This document shows positions 32,889 to 41,829 of a DNA stretch of 64,000 nt, piece by piece (within the stretch, counting starts at the first letter, position 1; the number at the start of each line of letters is the position of its first letter). The notes under the pieces were generated by a model that was not told the origin of the DNA, did no database searches, and saw nothing but the letters and a program-made list of their open reading frames with translations. Both the position numbers and the translations under genes were made by a program. The DNA comes from Maritimibacter alkaliphilus (GTDB lineage: Bacteria > Pseudomonadota > Alphaproteobacteria > Rhodobacterales > Rhodobacteraceae), in assembly GCF_019801605.1 (NCBI RefSeq), contig NZ_JAHVIT010000006.1:62001-126000 (forward strand), read 5' to 3'.

Positions 32889-34544
32889 ATGGTCACCACT
32901 GCACTCAACGCCCTGGGCGGGATCGGCCTCTTCCTCTTCGGCATGATATGGCTGACCGACGGCCTTCAGGCGCTGGCCGGACGACGGATGCGCGAGGCTC
33001 TCGCGCGGTTCACGAACACGCCGCTCAGCGGGGCGGCCACGGGGGCCGCGGTGACGGCGCTGATCCAGTCCTCCAGCGCGACGACGGTGATGGCCGTGGG
33101 CTTCGTCGGGGCCGGGCTGCTGACGTTCCCACAGGCGCTCGGCGTGGTTTTCGGCGCCAATATCGGCACCACGATGACCGGGTGGATCGCCGCGATCCTC
33201 GGGTTCAAGCTCGACCTCGGGCAGGTGACCCTGCCGCTGGTGTTCCTCGGGGCGATGGCCCATCTCTTTGGCAACGGGCGGCTCGCCCGGGCCGGGACGA
33301 TGCTGGCGGGCTTCTCGCTGATCTTCCTCGGCATCGATGTCCTCAAGACGAGCCTCGCGGGGCTCGAAGGGGTCCTGACCCCGTCGGATTTCCCGGCAGA
33401 CGATGTCATCGGGCGGCTGCAACTCGTGGGGATCGGGGCCGCGATCACGCTGGTCACGCAATCCTCCAGCGCCGGGGTCGCGACCGCGCTCGCCCTGATC
33501 GGGGCCGGGGTGATCAGCCTGCCGCAGGGGATGGCCCTCGTCATCGGCATGGACGTGGGGACCACGGGCACCGCGGCGCTGGCCACGCTCGGCGGATCGA
33601 CGGCGGCCCGGCGCACGGGGCTCTCCCACGTGATCTACAACCTGCTGACCGCCGCCATGGCCTTCGCGCTGCTGGGGCCCTTCCAACGGGTCATCGGGCC
33701 TGAAGGGCTGAACTTCGACAGCCAGATCGCCCTCGTCACCTTCCACTCAGGGTTCAACATCCTCGGGGTGGTGCTGATCCTGCCTTTCACCCGCGCCTTT
33801 GCCCGCCTCGTCACGGTCCTCGTGCCGGATCGGGGGCTGGGCCTGACGCGGCGCCTTGGCAAGGAGCTGCTGCGCGATCCCCAGCTGGCCGCAGGTGCGG
33901 CGGTGGCGACGCTGGACGCCATCGTGGCGGCGCAGTTCAGCCTGCTCTCGGGCTGTCTCTGCGAGGGAGAGGGGCCGCGCGCGCGGCGGGAGGCGTTGAA
34001 GGAGATCGATGTCGCGCTGTCCGAACTGCAACGCTTCGTGGCCCAAATTCCGGCGCAGATTCCGGCCCAAATTCCGGCCCAGATCCCCGCCATGGGCCCC
34101 GACATCCCGGACGGGCAGCCCCTCGCCTCGCTGCTGCACGCGGCAGATCATGCGCGGCGGCTCCATGTCCGGCTGACCGAGGAGGCGCGGATCGAGGCGC
34201 TGCCCGGCGACCGGCGCCTGCTCCGCTATGGCCGGATGCTGGGCGGGCTCGCGCAGCAGGCCGTGGCGACGGAAGACCCGATCCTGATGGAGCCCCGGTT
34301 CAACAAGGCGCGGCGCATCCTGAGGCTCCACCGCGAGAGCTACCGCTCCAGCCTTCTCGCGGATGTCGCCGCCCGACGCGCCGCGCCCGATCTGGCGGCC
34401 GTCCGGCTGGATGCGATGCGGTGGCTGCACCGGGTGTCCTATCACCTGTGGCGGATCGAGCTGCATCGCGCCAAGACCCATGGCGGACATCAGCCGGTCC
34501 CGCAGCGGCTGGAAACGGCGATGGATGTGCTGGAAGACGGATAG
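32889..34544 (+). CDS. Na/Pi-cotransporter family protein with PhoU-like C-terminus
   Basis: The 551-residue protein has two inverted NptA-type repeats with QSSS motifs at residues 60-63 and 191-194, each in a GxxxTxLxQSSS context, followed by a helical PhoU-like tail from about 370. Such proteins move phosphate with sodium in the inner membrane, though some members may act in efflux or signalling. A QIPA unit is repeated four times at residues 386-401. ATG 32889 fits the family start (LGGIGLFLFGM follows); an in-frame ATG 32 codons upstream reads through non-conserved sequence. It is divergent from cbiM, with no obvious link to B12. Confidence 0.88.
   Translation: MVTTALNALGGIGLFLFGMIWLTDGLQALAGRRMREALARFTNTPLSGAATGAAVTALIQSSSATTVMAVGFVGAGLLTFPQALGVVFGANIGTTMTGWIAAILGFKLDLGQVTLPLVFLGAMAHLFGNGRLARAGTMLAGFSLIFLGIDVLKTSLAGLEGVLTPSDFPADDVIGRLQLVGIGAAITLVTQSSSAGVATALALIGAGVISLPQGMALVIGMDVGTTGTAALATLGGSTAARRTGLSHVIYNLLTAAMAFALLGPFQRVIGPEGLNFDSQIALVTFHSGFNILGVVLILPFTRAFARLVTVLVPDRGLGLTRRLGKELLRDPQLAAGAAVATLDAIVAAQFSLLSGCLCEGEGPRARREALKEIDVALSELQRFVAQIPAQIPAQIPAQIPAMGPDIPDGQPLASLLHAADHARRLHVRLTEEARIEALPGDRRLLRYGRMLGGLAQQAVATEDPILMEPRFNKARRILRLHRESYRSSLLADVAARRAAPDLAAVRLDAMRWLHRVSYHLWRIELHRAKTHGGHQPVPQRLETAMDVLEDG
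34044..34091 (+). repeat. Four tandem 12-bp repeats in coding sequence (QIPA x4)
   Basis: Four in-frame 12-base units of the type CAAATTCCGGCC encode Gln-Ile-Pro-Ala four times within the Na/Pi-like protein. The units differ by one to three bases. They lie between two helices of the PhoU-like region and could vary in number by slippage. Confidence 0.85.
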
Positions 34545-34612
34545 GGCTGCGACCCTCCGTCGGATGCCTGCGGTCGGCGTGGCCCCAATTCGGTGCGCCC
34601 GGGTGTCCCCCG

Positions 34613-35074
34613 TCAGATCGGCAGCTGGGAGGTGTCCTTGACCACCTCCAGAATGACCGAGCTCTGCATTTCGCGCACCCCCGGCAGATCGACCAGACGG
34701 CTTTGCAGGAGGTGCTGGTAATGCTCGATGTCGCGCACCACGAGCCGCAGGTAGAAGTCGAAATCGCCCAGAACCAGCAGCGCGATCTGGATCTCCGGCA
34801 CGGCGCGGACGGCGGTCCGGAAAGCGTCGAGCGTCTTCTTTTCGTGATTGTGCAGCTTGATCCGCACGATCACCATCGAGTTGAACCCGAGCTTCTTGGC
34901 GTTGAGGACGGTGCGGCGGTCCAGCAGGAAGCCGTCCCTCTGCAACCGCGCGATCCGGCGCGAGCACGGTGACTGGGTCATCCCGACTCGCTCCGCGATC
35001 TCCGAGACCGAGATGGCGCCGTCTGACTGCATGACGCGCAGGATGGCCATGTCGATATTGTCGAGTGTCTGCAT
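34613..35074 (-). CDS. Lrp/AsnC family transcriptional regulator (likely BkdR-type)
   Basis: This 153-residue protein has an N-terminal HTH (ISVSEIAERVGMTQSPCSRRIARLQRDGFL, residues 21-50) and a C-terminal RAM ligand-binding domain. Lrp-type regulators of this kind sense branched-chain amino acids and control the bkd operon in pseudomonads. Here the gene is divergent from the branched-chain keto acid operon, 133 bases away, with an inverted repeat between them. It would probably activate that operon when leucine, isoleucine or valine is present. Confidence 0.92.
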   Translation of the reverse strand: MQTLDNIDMAILRVMQSDGAISVSEIAERVGMTQSPCSRRIARLQRDGFLLDRRTVLNAKKLGFNSMVIVRIKLHNHEKKTLDAFRTAVRAVPEIQIALLVLGDFDFYLRLVVRDIEHYQHLLQSRLVDLPGVREMQSSVILEVVKDTSQLPI

Positions 35075-35078
35075 GACC

Positions 35079-35106
35079 TAGACCCATTTTACCAAAAACG
35101 GGTCTA
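35079..35106. promoter_or_regulatory. Inverted repeat, candidate Lrp-type operator
   Basis: TAGACCC at 35079-35085 and GGGTCTA at 35100-35106 form a perfect inverted repeat around a 14-base AT-rich centre. It is five bases upstream of the regulator start and lies in the divergent promoter region, the expected place for an autoregulated Lrp site. Confidence 0.55.
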
Positions 35107-35207
35107 CCTTCGCCCAAAGGTCGCGAAAGAGCCAGTCAATTCGCCGGAAATATGCGCGCGTGATCGGCTAAGATCCCGGGGATGCTATGACAAGGAGGAG
35201 GTCACGC

Positions 35208-36386
35208 ATGAGCCGGATCGCGGTTCTTTCTGCACGTCGCACGCCTATGGCGGCCTTCCAGGGCCAGCTGGCCTCGGTCCCGGCGCCAAAGCTCGCCGCC
35301 ACGGCCATCGCGGCCGCCGTCGCCGATGCGGGCGTCGATCCATCCACCCTCACCGAAGCGAACATCGGCCTCGTGCTGCAGGCCGGCGTCGGTCAGGCCC
35401 CTGCTCGGCAGGCGGTCCTCACGGCGGGTCTGCCGGAGGCGGTGACCGCCACGACGATCAGCAAGGTCTGCGGCTCGGGGATGAAGGCGATCATCGACAC
35501 CGCCGTCCGCATCCGCGCCGGAGAGGCCGATCTTGCCATCGCCGGTGGGATGGAAAGCATGTCGAACGCGCCGCACCTGCTGCCGACCTCGCGCACGGGC
35601 AAACGTCTCGGACATGGCAGGATCGTCGACCACATGTTCCACGACGGGCTCGAGGATGCCTACGAGACCGGCACGCTGATGGGCGAATTCGCGCAGCGCT
35701 GTGCCGATGACTACCAGTTCACCCGCGAGATGCAGGACGCCTATGCCATCGGGTCGCTGGACCGGGCCCTTGCCGCGCAGGCGCGCGATGCCTTCGACGC
35801 CGAGATCGCGCCGGTCACCGTCAGCGACCGGAAAGGCGAGCATGTCGTTGATACCGACGAAGCCCCGCTGGTGGCGCGCCCCGACAAGATCCCGCACCTG
35901 AAGCCCGCCTTCCGCGCCGACGGCACGATCACGGCGGCGAGTTCCTCGTCGATCTCGGACGGCGCGGCGGCGCTGGTCCTCGCCTCCGAAGACGAAGCGG
36001 CCCGGCTGGGGCGCAGGCCCCTTGGCTGGATCGTGGGAACGGCCGCCCATGCGCAGGCGCCGTCGCAGTTTGCGACCGCCCCGGTGGCCGCAACCCGGAA
36101 ACTGCTGGACCGGCTGGGCTGGCAGGCCGCGGACGTCGACCTGTGGGAGGTCAACGAGGCCTTCGCCATGGTCGCCATGGCCTTCATCCACGACCTCGGG
36201 CTGGAGCGCGACCGGGTCAACGTCAACGGCGGGGCCTGCGCCCTAGGCCATCCGATCGGCGCCTCCGGGGCACGGATCGTCGTCACGCTGCTGCATGCCC
36301 TGCAGGAACGCGGGCTGAACCGCGGCATCGCCTCGATCTGCATCGGCGGGGGCGAGGCCCTCTCCATCGCCGTGGAAAGGGACTGA
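35208..36386 (+). CDS. Acetyl-CoA C-acyltransferase (thiolase)
   Basis: A complete 392-residue thiolase with the nucleophile Cys88 (KVCGSG), His348 (CALGHPIGASG) and the second acid/base Cys378 (ICIGGGEA), in the same spacing as bacterial biosynthetic and degradative thiolases. Context points to 2-methylacetoacetyl-CoA cleavage, giving acetyl-CoA and propionyl-CoA. AAGGAGGAGG lies directly before ATG 35208, which decides this start over one seven codons upstream. It opens a seven-gene operon that continues to 43199. Confidence 0.93.
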   Translation: MSRIAVLSARRTPMAAFQGQLASVPAPKLAATAIAAAVADAGVDPSTLTEANIGLVLQAGVGQAPARQAVLTAGLPEAVTATTISKVCGSGMKAIIDTAVRIRAGEADLAIAGGMESMSNAPHLLPTSRTGKRLGHGRIVDHMFHDGLEDAYETGTLMGEFAQRCADDYQFTREMQDAYAIGSLDRALAAQARDAFDAEIAPVTVSDRKGEHVVDTDEAPLVARPDKIPHLKPAFRADGTITAASSSSISDGAAALVLASEDEAARLGRRPLGWIVGTAAHAQAPSQFATAPVAATRKLLDRLGWQAADVDLWEVNEAFAMVAMAFIHDLGLERDRVNVNGGACALGHPIGASGARIVVTLLHALQERGLNRGIASICIGGGEALSIAVERD

Positions 36387-36387
36387 C

Positions 36388-37539
36388 ATGGATATCCTGC
36401 TGACAGACGAACAGCGCCTCATCCGGCAAACGGCCCGGGAGTTCAGCCGAGACGTGCTGGCCCCCGGCGCTGCGGCCCGCGAAGCGGCGGGCGAGATCGA
36501 GGCCGATCTGCGCACCACCATGGGAGAGCTCGGCTTCCTCGGCATGACCGTGCCGGAGGAGCAGGGCGGGATCGGCGCCGATTATGTCTCCTATGCCCTC
36601 GCACTGATGGAGATCGCCGCCGGTGACGGCGCGGTCTCGACCATGATGTCGGTGCACAACGCCCCGTTCTGCGCGATCCTCAGCCGGTTCGCCGATGCGG
36701 ACCAGCAGGCGCGGTGGCTGGCCCCGGCGGCGCAGGGCGCCTTCATCGGCGCCTTCGCCCTGACCGAACCGCACACCGGCAGCGATGCGGCGGCGATCCG
36801 CACCTCGGCCCGGCGCAGCGGCGAGGACTATGTCCTCAACGGGTCCAAGCAGTTCATCACCTCGGCCCGGATTGCCGGTGGCACCATCGCCTTCGCGGTG
36901 ACCGATCCGGAGCAGGGCAAGAAGGGGATCAGCGCCTTCTACATCGAGGCAGGCACCCCCGGGCTGCATGTCAGCGCGCCCGAGGCCAAGCTGGGCCAGA
37001 AGGCGTCCGACACCTGCTCGCTGCAGTTCGAGGACCTCGCCCTCGGGCGGGACTGCCTGATCGGCGCCGAAGGGCAGGGGCTGTCGATCGCCCTGTCCTC
37101 GCTGGAGACCGGGCGCATCGGCATCGCGTCGCAATGTGTGGGCATGGCGCAACGGGCGCTGGAGGTCGCGGTGGACTACGCGCAGGAGCGTGTGGCCTTC
37201 GGCAAGCCGATCGCGGGCCATCAGGCGGTCGCGTTCCGGCTGGCCGAGATGGACATGCAGGTCGAAGCCGCTCGGCAGCTGGTGCTCTTTGCCGCCCGTC
37301 TCAAGGATGCCGGCCAGCCCTGCCTGCGCGAGGCGTCGATGGCCAAGCTGAACGCCAGCCAGATGGCCGAACGGGTGGTCTCCGACGCGATCCAGACGCT
37401 CGGGGGCTACGGCTACCTCGCCGATTTCCCGCTGGAGCGCATCTACCGCGATGTCCGCGTCTGCCAGATCTACGAAGGCACCTCGGACGTGCAGAAGATC
37501 AACATTTCCCGCGTATTGCTGAAAGGGGCCAAGGCATGA
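36388..37539 (+). CDS. Acyl-CoA dehydrogenase (short/branched-chain type)
   Basis: The 383-residue FAD enzyme has the family signatures FALTEPHTGSDAA and GGYGYLADFPLERIYRDVR, with the catalytic Glu in IYEGTSDVQK, the position used by short- and branched-chain enzymes. It oxidises an acyl-CoA to the 2-enoyl form and passes electrons to ETF. Position after a thiolase and before the keto acid dehydrogenase suggests isobutyryl- or 2-methylbutyryl-CoA as substrate. It begins one base after the thiolase stop. Confidence 0.92.
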   Translation: MDILLTDEQRLIRQTAREFSRDVLAPGAAAREAAGEIEADLRTTMGELGFLGMTVPEEQGGIGADYVSYALALMEIAAGDGAVSTMMSVHNAPFCAILSRFADADQQARWLAPAAQGAFIGAFALTEPHTGSDAAAIRTSARRSGEDYVLNGSKQFITSARIAGGTIAFAVTDPEQGKKGISAFYIEAGTPGLHVSAPEAKLGQKASDTCSLQFEDLALGRDCLIGAEGQGLSIALSSLETGRIGIASQCVGMAQRALEVAVDYAQERVAFGKPIAGHQAVAFRLAEMDMQVEAARQLVLFAARLKDAGQPCLREASMAKLNASQMAERVVSDAIQTLGGYGYLADFPLERIYRDVRVCQIYEGTSDVQKINISRVLLKGAKA

Positions 37540-38306
37540 TCATCGGGTCGAACACGCCGGTCGTCGTGACCGGGGCCGCATCGGGGCTGGGGCTCGCCAC
37601 GGCGCGCGCCTTCGCGGCAAAGGGGGCCCGGGTCGGGATCCTCGACATGAACGAGGCACAGGGCGCCGCCGCCGCGGCCGAGCTGGGCGGGACCTTCGCG
37701 CGCTGCGATGTCTCGGACCCGGCATCGGTCGCCGAGGCGCTCGCCACGCTGCGCGCGGCGCAGGGGCAGGAACGGATCACCGTCAGCTGCGCCGGGATCG
37801 CGCCGGCCAGCCGGACGGTGACGCGGGACGGCGCCCATGATCCCGCGCTCTTCGCGAAGGTCTGCGGCATCAACCTGATGGGCACCTTCAACGTCGCGTC
37901 CCAGTCCGCGGCCGGCATGGCCGGTACCGATCCGGTGGAGGGCAGCGATGCCGAACGGGGCGTGATCGTGAACACCGCCTCCATCGCGGCCTGGGACGGC
38001 CAGATCGGCCAGCTCGCCTATGCGACCTCGAAAGCGGGCGTCGCGGGCATGACCCTGCCGATGGCCCGGGACCTGGCCCGGAGCGGCATCCGCGTCATGG
38101 CGATCGCCCCCGGCATCTTCGGCACCGACATGGTCACCGCCTTCCCGCAGGAGGTCCAGGACAGCCTGGCCCGCCATGCCCAGTTCCCGCCGCGCCTGGG
38201 ACAGCCCGCGGAATTCGCGGCCCTCGTCGTGCATATCGCTGAAAACGCCATGCTGAACGGCGAGGTCATTCGCCTGGACGCCGCCACAAGGATGCCGCCG
38301 AAATGA
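37536..38306 (+). CDS. SDR family oxidoreductase, HSD10-like 3-hydroxyacyl-CoA dehydrogenase
   Basis: This 256-residue short-chain dehydrogenase has the NAD motif TGAASGLG (residues 12-19), the catalytic Ser149, Tyr162 and Lys166 (YATSK), and the IAPGIFGTDM C-terminal region. It resembles type-2 3-hydroxyacyl-CoA dehydrogenase (HSD17B10), which oxidises 2-methyl-3-hydroxybutyryl-CoA in isoleucine breakdown. Its ATG overlaps the acyl-CoA dehydrogenase stop by four bases, and its stop overlaps the E1 alpha start. Confidence 0.9.
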   Translation: MIIGSNTPVVVTGAASGLGLATARAFAAKGARVGILDMNEAQGAAAAAELGGTFARCDVSDPASVAEALATLRAAQGQERITVSCAGIAPASRTVTRDGAHDPALFAKVCGINLMGTFNVASQSAAGMAGTDPVEGSDAERGVIVNTASIAAWDGQIGQLAYATSKAGVAGMTLPMARDLARSGIRVMAIAPGIFGTDMVTAFPQEVQDSLARHAQFPPRLGQPAEFAALVVHIAENAMLNGEVIRLDAATRMPPK

Positions 38307-39535
38307 GCAAGGTGACCCTCAGCTATCCCCATCCCCCGGCCCGGCCCGACCAGGCGCCGGACTTCTCCCGCATCGACCGCTCCGCGCCCGGTGCGCTGGA
38401 CGTGCCGCCCCTCGACATCACGGCGCAGGATTGCTGGCCCTACGCCGTCGGGCTGATCCGCGTTCTGGACGATGACGGTCAGGCCGCCGGCCCCTGGGCC
38501 GACTACCTGGGCGACCTCACCGCCGACCGGCTGAAACAGGGCCTGCGTGACATGCTGCGGATGCGTGCCGTGGACCAGCGGATGCAGAACGCGCAACGAC
38601 AGGGCAAGACCTCGTTCTACCTGCAATGCACCGGGGAAGAGGCCATCGGCTGCGGCTTCCAGCGCCAGCTGGGCGAGGGGGACATGAACTTCCCGACCTA
38701 CCGCCAGCAGTCGCTGCTGATCGCCGCGGACTACCCGCTGGAATCGCTCCTCGGCCAGCTTTATTCCAATGACCTCGATCCGCTGCAGGGCCGGCAGCTG
38801 CCGATCATGCATTCGGCGCGCGATTACGGGTTCTTCTCGATCTCGGGCAACCTGGGCACCCAGTACGTGCAGGCCGTCGGCTGGGCCATGGCCTGTGCCC
38901 TGCGCGGCAACGACAAGATCGCGGCGGGCTGGATCGGGGACGGGGCCACGGCCTCGAACGACTTCCACAGCGCGCTGCTCTCCGCCTCCGTCTACCAGCC
39001 GCCGGTGGTGCTGAACGTGGTGAACAACCAATGGGCCATTTCGACCTACACCGGGGTCGCCGCCGGGCGCAGCCAGACCTATGCGGCCCGCGCCCTCGGC
39101 TACGGCATTCCCGCGATCCGCGTCGACGGCAATGACTACCTCGCCGTGCTGGCGGTGTCGAAATGGGCCATCGAGCGCGCCCGCGGCGGTCATGGGCCGG
39201 TGATCATCGAATGGTTCACCTACCGGGCGGCTGCGCATTCGACCTCGGACGATCCCTCGGCCTATCGCGCCAAGGACGAGGCCGCGGCCTGGCCCTTCGG
39301 CGATCCCGTCGAGCGGCTGAAGGCGCATATGATCCTGCGCGGCGACTGGACCGAGGACCGCCACGAGCAGACCTGGGCCGAACTGCTGGCCGAAGTGGCC
39401 GAGGTGCAGAAGCGGGTCGAGGCGCATGGCACCTTCGTGAACCCCAAGCCGGTCTCTCCGGCCGCGATTTTCACGGGCGTCTATGCGGACATGCCCGAAC
39501 ACCTGCGGCGCCAGCGCCAGGAAATGGGATACTGA
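38303..39535 (+). CDS. bkdA1: Branched-chain 2-oxoacid dehydrogenase E1 component, alpha subunit
   Basis: This 410-residue protein has the thiamine diphosphate motif GDGATASNDFH...NNQW (GDG at about 212, NN at about 241) and the E1 alpha phosphorylation-loop-like region YRAAAHSTSDDPSAYR. The long N-terminal extension before LRDMLRMRAVDQR is typical of the bkdA1 type. With E1 beta it decarboxylates branched-chain 2-oxoacids and transfers the acyl group to E2 lipoate in the cytosol. It overlaps the SDR gene by four bases. Confidence 0.94.
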   Translation: MSKVTLSYPHPPARPDQAPDFSRIDRSAPGALDVPPLDITAQDCWPYAVGLIRVLDDDGQAAGPWADYLGDLTADRLKQGLRDMLRMRAVDQRMQNAQRQGKTSFYLQCTGEEAIGCGFQRQLGEGDMNFPTYRQQSLLIAADYPLESLLGQLYSNDLDPLQGRQLPIMHSARDYGFFSISGNLGTQYVQAVGWAMACALRGNDKIAAGWIGDGATASNDFHSALLSASVYQPPVVLNVVNNQWAISTYTGVAAGRSQTYAARALGYGIPAIRVDGNDYLAVLAVSKWAIERARGGHGPVIIEWFTYRAAAHSTSDDPSAYRAKDEAAAWPFGDPVERLKAHMILRGDWTEDRHEQTWAELLAEVAEVQKRVEAHGTFVNPKPVSPAAIFTGVYADMPEHLRRQRQEMGY

Positions 39536-39536
39536 C

Positions 39537-40550
39537 ATGGCACGGATGTCTATGATCGAGGCGCTGCGCAGCGCCATGGACGTGTCGTTGGAGCGCGATC
39601 CCTCCGTGATCGTCTTCGGCGAGGATGTCGGCTACTTCGGCGGCGTGTTCCGTTGCACCGCCGGGCTTCAGGCGAAGTACGGCGAGGCGCGGGTCTTCGA
39701 CACCCCGATCAACGAAAGCGCCATCGTCGGTCTGGCGGTGGGCATGGCGGCAGAGGGGATGAAACCCTGCGTCGAGGTGCAGTTCGCCGATTACGTCTTT
39801 CCGGCCTATGACCAGATCACCCAGGAGGCGGCGCGACTGCGCCATCGGTCGAACCAGCAGTTCACCTGCCCTCTCGTGGTGCGGATGCCCACGGGCGGCG
39901 GGATCTTCGGCGGCCAGACCCACAGCCAGAGCCCCGAGGCGCTCTTCACCCATGTTGCCGGTCTGAAGGTCGTCATTCCGTCCACGCCCTATGATGCGAA
40001 GGGCCTGCTGGTCGCCGCCATCGAAGACCCGGACCCGGTGATCTTCCTGGAGCCGAAGCGCATCTACAACGGCCCCTTCTACGGCGATCACGCGGGTACC
40101 TCCGTGAACTGGTCGTCCCATCCGGCGGGCGAGGTGCCCGAGGAGCACTACACCGTCCCCCTCGGCAAGGCCGCGGTCACCCGGAGCGGATCGGACGTCA
40201 CGGTCTTGACCTATGGCACGATGGTCTACGTGGCCGAGGCGGCGGTGAAGGCCGCCGGTCTCGACGCCGAGATCATCGACCTGCGGACCCTGCTGCCGCT
40301 GGACCTCGAGACGATCCGCGCCTCGGTCGAAAAGACCGGTCGCTGTGTCGTGGTGCATGAGGCGACGCGGACCAGCGGGTTCGGCGCCGAACTGATCGCC
40401 GAGGTGCAGGAGGCCTGCTTCTGGCATCTCAAGGCCCCGGTCCTGCGCGTCGCGGGATGGGACGCCCCCTATCCGCACGCGCAGGAGTGGGACTACTTCC
40501 CGAGTGCCGAGCGCATTGCGCGGGCACTGTCCAAGGTCATGGAGGACTGA
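39537..40550 (+). CDS. bkdA2: Branched-chain 2-oxoacid dehydrogenase E1 component, beta subunit
   Basis: A 337-residue transketolase-like subunit with VFGEDVGYFGGVFRCTAGL, DTPINESAIVGLAVGMA and RMPTGGGIFGGQTHSQSPE, all hallmarks of E1 beta. It pairs with the product of the preceding gene. ATG 39537 starts one base after the E1 alpha stop; the 18 codons open upstream lie inside that gene. Confidence 0.95.
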   Translation: MARMSMIEALRSAMDVSLERDPSVIVFGEDVGYFGGVFRCTAGLQAKYGEARVFDTPINESAIVGLAVGMAAEGMKPCVEVQFADYVFPAYDQITQEAARLRHRSNQQFTCPLVVRMPTGGGIFGGQTHSQSPEALFTHVAGLKVVIPSTPYDAKGLLVAAIEDPDPVIFLEPKRIYNGPFYGDHAGTSVNWSSHPAGEVPEEHYTVPLGKAAVTRSGSDVTVLTYGTMVYVAEAAVKAAGLDAEIIDLRTLLPLDLETIRASVEKTGRCVVVHEATRTSGFGAELIAEVQEACFWHLKAPVLRVAGWDAPYPHAQEWDYFPSAERIARALSKVMED

Positions 40551-40551
40551 C

Positions 40552-41829
40552 ATGGGTATCAGCACGATCCGAATTCCCGACGTTGGGGAAGGCGTCGCCC
40601 AGGTCGAACTGAGCGAATGGTTCGTCAAACCCGGCGATGCCGTGCGCGAGGACGATATCCTGGCCTCGGTGATGACCGACAAGGCAACAGTCGAGATCCC
40701 GAGCCTCTACACCGGCACCATCGTCTCGCTGGGGGCAGAACTGGGCGAGGTCGTCGCCGTCGGCTCGATGCTCGTCACGATCGAGCACGCGGGCGAGGGG
40801 GCCACCGAGGCCCCCGCAGCAGAGACGGCAGAAGACACGGCAGAGCCCGCGCCCGCCGCCGACGCCACTCCGGCCCCCGCGCCCAAGCTCTCCGCGGCCC
40901 CGTCGGTTGCAGCCGCGCCTGCGGGTGACGCCCGCGCGCCGCGCGCCGCGGGCGAGGCGCCGCTGGCCTCGCCCGCGGTGCGGCGCCGGGCCCGCGAGGC
41001 CGGGATCGACCTGCGCCAGGTCCGGGGCACGGGACGCGCCGGCCGGATCATCCAGGCCGATCTCGACGCGGTCTTTGCCCGTGGTCCGGGCGATGCCCCC
41101 GCCCCCTCGGGGCGGAGCCGGCGGACCGGGACCGAGGACATCCGCGTCATCGGCCTGCGCCGCAAGATCGCGGACCGGATGTCGCTGGCCAACGCGCGCA
41201 TTCCGCATATCACCGTGATCGAGGAAATCGACGTCACCGCGCTGGAGGACCTGCGGGCGGCGATGAATGCCGAGCGCGGCGACCGGGCCAAGCTGACGAT
41301 GCTGCCCTTCGTCACCGCTGCCCTGTCGCGCGCCGTGGCCAGGCACCCCGAGATGAACGCGCATTTCGACGATGACGCGGGGATCGTGACCCGTCATGCG
41401 GCCGTCCACATCGGCATCGCCACGATGACCGACAACGGGCTGATCGTACCGGTCCTGCGCCATGCCGAGGCGCTTGGTCCCCATGCCACCGCCACGGAGA
41501 TCGGCCGCCTGGCCGAGGCCGCGCGCAACGGCAGCGCCAAGCGCGAGGAATTGAGCGGGTCCACCATCACGATCACCTCGCTCGGCCCGCTCGGGGCGAT
41601 TGCCACGACGCCGATCATCAACCATCCCGAGGTCGCGATCCTGGGCATCAACAAGATGGCCGTGCGCCCGCAGTGGGACGGGCAGCAATTCGTCCCGCGC
41701 AAGATGATGAACATCTCGGCCAGCTTCGACCACCGCGTCATCGACGGCTGGGACGCGGCAAGCTTCGTCGCGCTGGTCAAACGCCTGCTGGAAAACCCGG
41801 CCCTGATCTTCATGGAGAGCGAAGCATGA
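40552..41829 (+). CDS. bkdB: Branched-chain 2-oxoacid dehydrogenase E2 (dihydrolipoyl acyltransferase)
   Basis: The 425-residue protein shows the E2 order: lipoyl domain (residues 1-78, lipoylated Lys44 in TDKATVE), an Ala/Pro linker (81-136), a peripheral subunit-binding domain (about 138-174) and a catalytic domain from 195 to the end. The catalytic His394 lies in FDHRVIDG. There is a single lipoyl domain. It starts one base after E1 beta and overlaps the E3 gene by ATGA. Confidence 0.95.
   Translation: MGISTIRIPDVGEGVAQVELSEWFVKPGDAVREDDILASVMTDKATVEIPSLYTGTIVSLGAELGEVVAVGSMLVTIEHAGEGATEAPAAETAEDTAEPAPAADATPAPAPKLSAAPSVAAAPAGDARAPRAAGEAPLASPAVRRRAREAGIDLRQVRGTGRAGRIIQADLDAVFARGPGDAPAPSGRSRRTGTEDIRVIGLRRKIADRMSLANARIPHITVIEEIDVTALEDLRAAMNAERGDRAKLTMLPFVTAALSRAVARHPEMNAHFDDDAGIVTRHAAVHIGIATMTDNGLIVPVLRHAEALGPHATATEIGRLAEAARNGSAKREELSGSTITITSLGPLGAIATTPIINHPEVAILGINKMAVRPQWDGQQFVPRKMMNISASFDHRVIDGWDAASFVALVKRLLENPALIFMESEA

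Noticed and set aside
34044-34091. Tandem repeats considered as a CRISPR or non-coding repeat
   Set aside because: They are in frame within a gene, have no spacers and encode a regular QIPA peptide.
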